Shown one piece after another: positions 56,160 to 64,000 of a DNA stretch of 64,000 nt. The notes under the pieces are model-generated. The model worked only from the letters and a program-made list of their open reading frames with translations, made no database searches and was not told the origin of the DNA. The stretch is from Annona cherimola (Eukaryota > Streptophyta > Magnoliopsida > Magnoliales > Annonaceae): contig CM059972.1 in the NCBI GenBank assembly GCA_030490835.1, positions 94,535,137 to 94,599,136 on the forward strand, in the 5' to 3' direction. Position numbers and translations under genes: made by a program. The stretch's first letter is position 1. Each line of letters starts with the position of its first letter.

Positions 56160-56226
56160 AATTTATCTGCCTAGATGGATGACCATATAGAGGGTTCCTG
56201 GCTTCAACTTCAATGTAGCCTAGTTA
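56160..56226. repeat. Hairpin-bearing terminus, inverted match to 49797-49870
   Basis: GAGGGTTCCTGGCTTCAACT followed by the palindrome TTCAATGTAGCCTAGTTACATTGAA. Reverse complement matches the left-hand copy 6.3 kb away. Confidence 0.55.
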
Positions 56227-56239
56227 CATTGAAGCAGAC

Positions 56240-56590
56240 TCGCATATAGATAGAACTCATTTTCTATATAACCAGATTATATTGAAACGACTTTACATAA
56301 CCTTCGTCGATTACAATATGTAGATATTTGATGAAAATTCAAATCCATTCATTATAGTTAACATAATTTGTTTATCTAAGAGACTAAGTTTTATTTCAAT
56401 CAAATATGTGCATGAGTCATATTTTCTTAAAATAGATATATTCATGTTTAAATTAGAGAAAATGATTATATTTATTTACACATATATTAGAATGTAATAA
56501 TATTTTATAAAATCATTATCCACATAGTAATGATATTTTAGATGGTCTAAATGTTGAATTTAATACTTTAAAATTGTTGTTAAAATGAAG
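56240..56590. mobile_element. Remnant of the CTTCTAT MULE-like MITE family (inverted)
   Basis: The reverse complement carries the family middle: CATTATGTGGATAATGATTT-like, TATTACATTCTAATATATGT and AAACTTAGTCTCTTAGATAA blocks as at 24950-25200. Ends not fixed. Confidence 0.5.
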
Positions 56591-57023
56591 GGGGTTGTAT
56601 GTAATAGGGGTTATATATATATGAGACGACCATGTACATTTACATATACCATAAGTTATGCACATTTGATTCAAAAAGGGCCTTACATTCACTTAAATGT
56701 ACTAATACCTTATGCAATTATTTACTATATAAATTATATCTTTGATAGTTTACAAATTGAAAAATAGCTTTAACATTGTTATTTACATAAAATTATTTTA
56801 TTGCATTAATTTTATATCATTTTCAAATACAACTCATATAGGTATGCTAATAAACTAAACAAATCTATATACAATATGTGGAATAGATTATACTTTTATA
56901 ATCATGTGGGGCCCATTTTAAACTGAATATATAGTAAATTATGATACATATAAATGTACATGATCAAAAATTTTTGTATATATACAAGGGGATGCTTCCA
57001 TAGAACTCTTTTCCTATGGAACC

Positions 57024-60000
57024 TATTGGTCCCAAGTTAGTGGCAAAACCTAAGAAGGGAGGGGTGAATTGAGTTCTCTAAAAAAAATTTTATATATAAA
57101 GGCTTGACCTCTTGTAAACTATGTTCCCTTGAATGAAAGTTTGGAAAGAAATAGAGTAAGTAAAATAGAAAATAGCAAACATAAGAAATTATAGTGGTTC
57201 GAGACAACCTTCCATACTCAGCTTTTTCAAGAACACTTTTGTGTCTTTGGTTCCACTATATCAACCAAAGATACGCTTAAAACTCTTTCTCTCTTCTAGA
57301 TTATAGTTTTACGGGGCCTTTATAATCTCAGCACAAGTAGAAAGTGAGTCTCACTCTAACCATGAACTGCTCGTTACTTGACCTTAGTCTCCAATACCAA
57401 GCCAAGTAGCAATACAAAAAATTGAATTATAAAGAAAGTCTACACATTACAAGTTGTGTAGAGAAGATTCAGCACAGAGAAGAACACTTGGATGCTTGAA
57501 ATAGATGACAAGTTGTAGCTCTTGCAGTGATTATTGGAGTTCTTCTTGGTAGAGCACTTAACGAAAACTTAATTGCTTGTAAGTGGGAATGTGAATGTTG
57601 AATGAATGTTCTAGCTAACCCTCATAATCCTCTTTCCATCTTTTAAATAAAGAATGAATTATTTTGAATGTTGGAGGGTAGGTGGTGCACATTAAATGCA
57701 TCAATGTTCAAATTTTTTCGATCATTGTGATCCAAGTCGCATTTGGAGTTGAATTCGGACGCAACTTTACTCTAGTCATAGGCTGGAGTCGACCTGGGTT
57801 GAGACTTCGGTCTTCTGCACTTCCTTCCCGAGAATTTTCTCTTTGCTTTCAGCTTCAAATTTGAGGTCGACTTGGTCTGTAACTTGACTCAAGTCGTAAG
57901 TGAAGTCGACTTAGGTTTCCAACTTCACCAAACAATATTCTTTTTGGACTTTCAAATCTTCATAAATTAAGTGCTTTGACATTAGTACTCTAATATCTTC
58001 ATTTTTTAGCTCTCTTTGACTCAATATTCTTAAAACTTGATGTTCGTAATCTCTCTATAGGTACACAGATCGTACTTATAATATATAAAACATCGATCCC
58101 ATAAGAAATTCAGGACTTAAGACATTGGATTTAAACACTTATATAAAACATAGAGAGAATAAAGCAAAATAAAAGAAATATCAAAAGGAGGTTTATTTTA
58201 AGAACGTGAAATGAGAATTAAAAGTTAAGAGATGCAAGTACCTACGATCTAGGTTTTACCTATATCTTCTGCAATGGATACGTAAATTATTTATTTAATT
58301 CGGATATTATATGTTAAAAAGAACTATTCCTATATTATCCTTGCACATTCTTTCGAAACCTATAAAGCATATCTTAATCTTCTTGATCACCTATTTTCAT
58401 GGGATTAAGTCAATTAGAATCCATTCAATTCTGTAGAAGTTCATGAGATTCCTCAATATTATCATGCCTATTTTCATAGTCTTACATTTTCAGGTTTAAT
58501 ATCTTGATTATCATATACTAAACTTTCACCTTTCAGTTTATTCACCTAATATATAGAAATCATTGCCAAAGTGTAGACTTTCACATTAAGCAAGCATTAA
58601 ATCATAAGATATTAAGTTAACACAAAATACATTAAATAATCAAACCACAATATCCAGTACATTGGACTCATACTGCATCCTAAACCCAAGATAATGGGTT
58701 TAGCCTAGCAAAATTAAGTATAAAATAGAATTGCATTCAATCTCCATCATAAACAAGATAATTAAGAACAAAAGAAATAAAGAAAGAAAAAACTTATTAA
58801 TCGGAAGCCCCGATGGTATCTCAACCGCTCCAAGCAACTCGTCGTCTGGCTTTCTTGCCTTGTGCTTTTCATTCATTTCTCTCCTAGATCTCAACCTTAG
58901 CTTTAAGGACATTCTAAGATGCCTTGGGATATGTTTAGGAGGTGTCTATAGGAGATCCAAGGGGTACTTGCGCACAGAGTCCGATTTGCACATATTTTTG
59001 CGTTCCCGTGGTCCTACACGGTTCAAACCATGTGACACTCCAGAATGCACAATTCAGTGCATAATTTTGTCCCGTTTCACCCCGATTTGTGCCAAAAATT
59101 TTTTGACATTTTCTAGGTTGCTTTGGTCCTTATTTTAACTCCTTTAAACTCTTCAAAATTATCAAATCGAATATGGTCTTGATCCTTGAGCTTTGAACTT
59201 CTCAAGCAGACACGACTTCTCGCGCATTGCACCTAAATGAACAGACCAACTTTAACTAACCATAACTTTGATGCGGGAGGAGTTACAGGAGCCACGATAT
59301 ATCAATAAAAGGCATTTTTGTGCCCTTCAATGTGGCAATTAGGACATGCCTAGTTGAGCTTATTTTGATGTCAAAATTTTCTATTTTCGTATGATTTATG
59401 GCCCTGAATTTTCACGTACTTTTTCGCTTTACACAAACAGTTAATTCTAAGTGTTTTGTACTGAGTAAAGCTAAATTAATCAAAATATGATTTAAAATAT
59501 CTTAAACACTCAAATTCTTATCAAATAATATCCAAAATACATGATATAAAAGTGACTCAACACTTGAGATATATACTCTTTTTTACATTGAGTCATATCC
59601 TTAGTCAATTATTTGTAGTTTCAACTTTAATCTATGGCATTAGTATTTGATTACTTAAAACATGTGTTGCTTGAATTTCATATGTTGATTTTTGAACTTA
59701 GTTCTTTGAGTTTTAATTTCCTTGTATCCAAGTTGAACACTGGGGTTGACTTGACTTGAAACTTGACCTAAGTCGCATGTGGAGTCAACTTGGGTTGGGA
59801 CTTCCGTACTCATTGTACACTTGGAACTTCGAAATCCTTCAATTTTTCACCTTTGTTGCCTAAGTCACAAAGTTGCATGACGGAGTCGACTTGAGATGCG
59901 ACTTGACTTTTTCGAATTCTTTATTAGAGGCTTGAAGTCTCTCCAAGTCATATGTTAAGTTGACTTGGGTTGCGACTTAACCCAAGTCGCATGCTAAGTT

Positions 60001-60300
60001 GACTTCAGTCACGACTTCGCTTGCTCACATGTCCACAGTTTCAAAGCTATCGAGAAAATCGTTGTTGAAGTCGATCCTGAAATCGACTTGGGTATCGACT
60101 TGACCTAAGTCGATGCCTGAGTCAACTTGACTTATTAACTTGGCTTGTCATGACTTGCATTTGAAGATTTGTAACTATAAAATATTTTAAAACACTTGTT
60201 AGCACCTTTAAATTCTCAAATTTAGATTGTTAATCATAAAAACATGGATTGCACTTAATTTGCTATTGATTTCATAACAGAACCCTCTTCATTTTTAACA
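57024..60300 (-). repeat. AGTCGACT-family LTR, interrupted by an Athila-like solo LTR
   Basis: On the minus strand it starts TGTTAAAAATGAAG at 60300 and ends near GGGACCAATA at 57024. Sequence order follows the solo LTR at 31064-32821: a start with ATGATTAACAATCTAAATTT, the GTCGACTT-rich part (59690-60130 and 57770-57930), a TCTAGAAGAG block and a TTCACCCCTCCCTTCTTAGG end. It is split at 58036-59567 by a solo LTR. No flanking duplication for the outer LTR. Confidence 0.7.
58041..59562 (-). mobile_element. Solo LTR, Athila-like
   Basis: 1522 bp, TGTTGAGTCAC to ACGAACA in its own orientation, flanked by an exact CTTGA duplication (58036-58040 and 59563-59567). It aligns with the LTR at 61964-62850 (start TGTT[A/G]A[C/G]TCA, the GGTTTGAACC...GTG block, TTTAATATCTTGCATTCTTA-like and GAACTGAAA[T/G]GTGAAA). 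No interior, so it is a recombination product. Short frames in it (for example 58731-59138) are not genes. Confidence 0.88.
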
Positions 60301-60309
60301 TTTAAATTG

Positions 60310-60590
60310 TTGATCAATATTCACTTTATCTATTATATTTAGCATCATCTATATTATCATGGAAACTCCTTTATTTATTTAATATCATTCTATATGGGCT
60401 CCATCTACAAATGTATAAAATCAACGTAATAAAACGATTCAATGTTCATTATCGATTTTAACTAGTGTTTTTATCATCTAAGCTATTTAAAATATTATTA
60501 TTATGTGGATAAATAATTTTACAAAGTATTACTATATTCTAATACATATATATAAGCTCTATCTAGATTTTCATCCTATGAAATTTGTTA
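60310..60590. mobile_element. Remnant of the CTTCTAT MULE-like MITE family
   Basis: GGGCTCCATCTACAAATGTA, AAATCAACGTAATAAAACGA and TTACTATATTCTAATACATA match the middle of 24785-25294 and the third Micron-like copy. Confidence 0.5.
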
Positions 60591-61440
60591 ATTTTTTAGT
60601 ACGTTTGATTTTTTTAATTTTTAAAAATAAATGAAAAAGAAGTGTATGCATGTGCACTGTTCTCTTTTAGTTGATTTTTTAAGAACATAAAAATAAAAAA
60701 TTCAAAAAGTTGGCAAATTTTGCTAAAAATAGATCTAAATGGGGCCTATATGTGTAAAAAATTTATGATCACCTGTAAATCGCCTAATTTAGGTGTCATC
60801 TTAGGAAATCATTAGGCTGTGATCAATTGTTATGTCTTATGACCAATTTCATGCTTCTAAACAAAGTTTAGAACTGTGCCATGCAAATTAAAGTCAAGCA
60901 TCCAAATCCATCAAAGCTCATGTAAGCCCAAGGCAGCTAGGCCAAAGAATACCCACCGTCAAACCTGTTAAAACTCATAGTATAATTTTTTTGATGGAAA
61001 GCATAAAACTTAATTAACTAAACATATGAAATAAAGTTTTTCAAGTTAATCCAAGTCATTCCATATTAACAAATTTGAAAATTATAAAAAAATGTATTAA
61101 AAATTATAAATAAATGTCTAATATCGACAATCCAGATCTTAAATTATATAAGTCATCATAAGTGCAATATTTAACTTTTACAAATAAAAGTATTAAAATG
61201 AAAGACTTGATGAAAGACTTGTCGGCTTCCTAGAAATTTTGAAGGAATTCCTATGTTTAATGATTTAGAGCGTTAATTTATGTGATACAAATAGTTCATT
61301 AGGCTTAAATATGTATATATATATATTTAACTAAAAGTGCTATTGTCACGCACATTGATAGTTTTGTTGGGCTAGTATCTAAATCCAAAAATAAATATTT
61401 AGGAAGGGTTTGGATCTCATAAATTGATCCATCAACTAAA
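60591..61440. other. AT-rich spacer, no gene seen
   Basis: No supported frame or repeat boundary. A short (AT)n run at about 61312-61325. Confidence 0.4.
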
Positions 61441-61449
61441 TGTTATCAT

Positions 61450-61558
61450 CTATGTTTTCAGTTCGAAAGGAGGGCTAAGCAAAAAAAAGTATTACAAATG
61501 GATTTTTTGACGTGAACTAAGCAAGACGTTTGCTTAGCCCGAGTCAACATGATCATTC
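61450..61558. mobile_element. Right end of a 49184-type foldback MITE
   Basis: GCTTAGCCCGAGTCAACATG and ATCATTCTTC match the inverted terminus of the 45340 and 49184 elements; a GGGCTAAGC stub remains on the left and the palindromic core is deleted. Confidence 0.55.
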
Positions 61559-61963
61559 TTCTTTTTGTATTTTGGACCCTTTAAATATGTATATTTGCTT
61601 TTTAAATCTTGAGATTTGCATATTTGTTTTCTAATCAATCCACTTTGTAAGGTTTTTTAGTTAATCGAGAAGAGATACATTTCATAGGCTTTGATTTTGG
61701 GCTTGGTTTTCAATTTTTTTATATTGATTTCTAAAAATTTAAGTTCAATAGGTTGGTTTGGGTGAACTAAATTAGATAGGGACTAGATATTATTTAATGA
61801 CCCTTTATTTCAGCCTTACAAAAATATCATTTAATGATATAAATTAATTTAAATGCACATTTAGCTAATAGAATATGTTTAATTATCATTAAAGAAGCAA
61901 GAAATCAAAATGCAAATTATATTGAATAAGTCGTGCAATTTTATTAGTGCTACTCAAGTATAG

Positions 61964-62850
61964 TGTTAACTCATTTTTATACATCTATTTTGGACAATAA
62001 TTAGATGTGAATTTGATTAATTAAGATGATTTGATTCAAATATTCTGTAATTAAGCTTGGTTTTATGTGAACATTCACCATTTGATGTGATATGTGAAAA
62101 TCAGGGAAAGATGTGCAATTTTGATGCAAAGCATGAGCAAATTGCAAATTCAAGACTCAATATGGATACAAAATAATGTCCAAGACAAGCCCAAAAGTCT
62201 AGAAGGAAGCAAGAAGCAGTTGTGTAGAATTGCGTAACAAATTGCTCACTTCGGAGGGCCCTATGGTTTGAACCATGTGAATCTAAGTGCAACATGATTC
62301 AAACCGTGTGGGACCCTCCTATGCACAAAATTGCGCAATTCGAACTTTGCACACAAGCCCTTCCCTTCATACCTATATAAACACTTTTCGGAAACATCCT
62401 AAAGCACCGAGAACATGACTTGACCTTGGAGCGAGGTCCGTGAGCTAGAGAACGCAAGCAACATGAGGGAAGGAGTTAGACAAGGAGTTATTTGAAGCGT
62501 TCAAGACACCATTGGAGCTTATAATCAATAAACTTTCTTTTCTTCTTTCTTTTTTAGTTAGATTGCTATGTTTAAGATGACCTTTTTATATAATATTATT
62601 TTATGATTGGATTTTATTTTGAACATTCTCGGCTAAGCCCTTACTCTAGGCTTTAGAATGTAGCATGTGTATAATGTAGTTGATATTATGATATTGGTTT
62701 ATTTATGATAGATATTCGTTATAAATTTAATATCTTGCATTCTTAATGCTTGCTTGGTGCATGGGCCCGTATTATGACACGATTCCATATATTAGGCAAA
62801 AGAACTGAAATGTGAAAACCTAATATACAATAATCAAAATGTCAAACCAG
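61964..62850 (+). repeat. 5' LTR of the Athila-like element (3' part deleted)
   Basis: Corresponds to roughly the first 1.1 kb of the 1.5-kb solo LTR. A TATA-like ACCTATATAAACAC lies at about 62372-62385, then a likely transcript start region. The last recognisable match is the CCTAATATACAATAATCAAA stretch. Confidence 0.7.
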
Positions 62851-62889
62851 GATTTATCCAAATGGTTTAGCAAGACTAATTTGCAGGAC

Positions 62890-64000
62890 TCTTCTGAGAA
62901 CCCTAACATCCATATTACTAAATTCTTGCAGCTATGCAACATAATTTGAGTATAGGATATCCTCCGATAGGTAATCTGTCTTCAACTCTTCTCATTTTCT
63001 CTTTACGACAAGGCAAACGAGTGATTTTCTTTATGCCACCCAACTCTTTTAACACATGGGATGAGCTTTTTATTTTCTTCTTGGAAAAATTCTTTCCACC
63101 TACAAAGACTAAGAAGATAAAGGACGAGATCAACCAATTCGTCTAGAAAGACGGTAAAATTCTCTATGATACATGGGAGAGAATGAAAGATCTGTAGCAT
63201 AAGTGCTCTCATCATGGCATTTCATAGAGTGACATTATTGAGAATTTCTTCAGCAAACTTGACCGACTACCCAAAGCATCGTCCATTCAATTGCTGGAGG
63301 TAGATTCATGCGACTCACTGATGAGGAGGCCCTTAAACTCCTCAATGACTTGGCTTTCTATGACTCTCAATATGACGACATTCGAGGACCCTCTCGATAT
63401 GGGGGTGTATATGATGTCTAATCTCTCTATTCTCTACATGCCAAGTTACACCAGATACTGCTACAAAAGAAATAGGAACCCACAAATCAAGGCATAACTA
63501 CATCTCAACAACTTTCTTACAAGATCTATGGAGCATCCCACTGCACATCTGAATGTAGCTTTGTCATCCAAGATACCACAAATAAGCAAGCCAATGCTAT
63601 CAATAATCAATATAACACATGCATATATGGTAACCGTTATTCTAATACCTATAACCCTAGATGGAGAAACCATCCTAATTTTTTGGTCAAACCAGTGAAA
63701 TACTAAAAACTTTGCTTTAAATATCAAGTCACTTGGTTTTTCAAGAAGACCACTCCAATCACCTACATATCAAACACATCCAACCGTACCTGCACCCCCT
63801 CAAGCACAACTCAATGATTCCTTAATTGCAAAACTGATTGAAAGAATGGACCAAATGCAAACACAGATTAAGTTGCTTGAAAACCAAATAGCCTAGCATG
63901 CCACAACCTCATCCTAAAGAGATCAGGGCAAACACCCTAGTCAACTTGAAGTAAAACCTAGGGAACAAGTGCAGACAGTCACTCCATAGAGTGAAAAGCA
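62890..64000 (+). pseudogene. gag: Decayed Athila-like gag (partial)
   Basis: Plus strand. NPNIHITKFLQLCN (about 62900-62940) opens the capsid domain; FSLRQGK, FNTWDELFIFFLEKFFPP and KIKDEINQFV follow (63000-63145), then an in-frame stop and further pieces (KDGKILYDTWERMKDL, HHGIS). NTYNPRWRNHPNF (about 63640-63680) is a conserved block of Athila gag. The end carries IERMDQMQTQIKLLENQIA, then KHPSQLEVKPREQVQ and a VTP-SEK stretch equivalent to the family's TLRSGK. At least four stops or frame changes make it non-functional. Pol would lie beyond the window. Confidence 0.85.

Larger units (their letters stand above)
61964..64000 (+). mobile_element. Athila-like Ty3/gypsy element, truncated by the window end
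   Basis: A 5' LTR starts TGTTAACTCATTTTT at 61964 and is homologous to the solo LTR at 58041-59562. Around 62850 the LTR gives way, without a visible primer site or leader, to gag sequence. The 3' part of the LTR and the leader therefore seem deleted. The gag remnant runs to the window edge. Confidence 0.8.

Noticed and set aside
33990..57024. The two minus-strand AGTCGACT LTRs (30974-33990 and 57024-60300) as a pair of one 29-kb element
   Set aside because: No primer site next to the right-hand one, no shared target duplication, and no retrotransposon coding sequence between them.
1..64000. tRNA, rRNA, snRNA or microRNA genes
   Set aside because: I looked for conserved tRNA B-box-like GGTTCGAATCC and other hallmarks and saw none; the many long palindromes are MITEs and were not called as microRNA precursors without expression data.

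Overview
This is an intergenic, transposon-dense stretch of a plant nuclear genome. It is AT-rich, and I found no intact, confidently functional protein-coding gene and no rRNA, tRNA or CRISPR. Evidence for a plant: decayed Ty3/gypsy (Tat/Ogre-like and Athila-like), Ty1/copia and L1-type LINE sequences, many short TIR elements of PIF/Harbinger, hAT and Mutator type, and a broken fragment of the nuclear gene for the chloroplast division protein MinD. The species cannot be named from sequence alone; a woody angiosperm is a guess.

Layout. 0.3-3.9 kb: an old non-autonomous LTR element with a Tourist-like MITE inside. 5.1-5.7 kb: TE remnants abutting a short secreted-peptide-like reading frame. 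5.7-16.3 kb: a nearly complete minus-strand Ty3/gypsy element (TSD GATAG) with a frameshifted gag and no pol; its left LTR carries a hAT insertion that the right LTR lacks. 16.3-17.1 kb: a MITE remnant and an inverted second copy of the peptide-like frame. 17-31 kb: AT-rich DNA with MITEs, a hAT element, a LINE RNase H fragment, short tandem duplications and a GC-rich, G-box-bearing patch at 20.5-21.3 kb without a recognisable gene. 31-34 kb: a solo LTR (TSD CTTGT) inside another LTR of the same AGTCGACT-rich family. 34.1-36.8 kb: a LINE split by a hAT element that is itself split by a foldback MITE. 38-41 kb: a foldback MITE with hairpin ends (9-bp TSD), a Tourist-like MITE and a small copia-like TRIM/LARD. 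41.3-41.9 kb: a 5'-truncated LINE tail with an RNase H domain. 42.3-43.4 kb: a cluster of three foldback elements separated by (TA)n. 43.4-44.2 kb: a putative Pack-MULE carrying the MinD fragment. 44.6-56.6 kb: more MITEs in AT-rich DNA. 57-60.3 kb: an AGTCGACT-family LTR interrupted by an Athila-like solo LTR (TSD CTTGA). 62-64 kb: an Athila-like element with a decayed gag running off the window.

The window therefore records nested insertion history rather than a pathway. The strongest results are insertion sites documented by target-site duplications, by LTR-LTR comparison or by a LINE reading frame. The least explained signals are (i) a palindromic core shared by at least seven foldback elements with different termini, often with terminal hairpins, (ii) the MinD fragment between inverted ends, and (iii) the inverted pair of small secreted-peptide-like frames.
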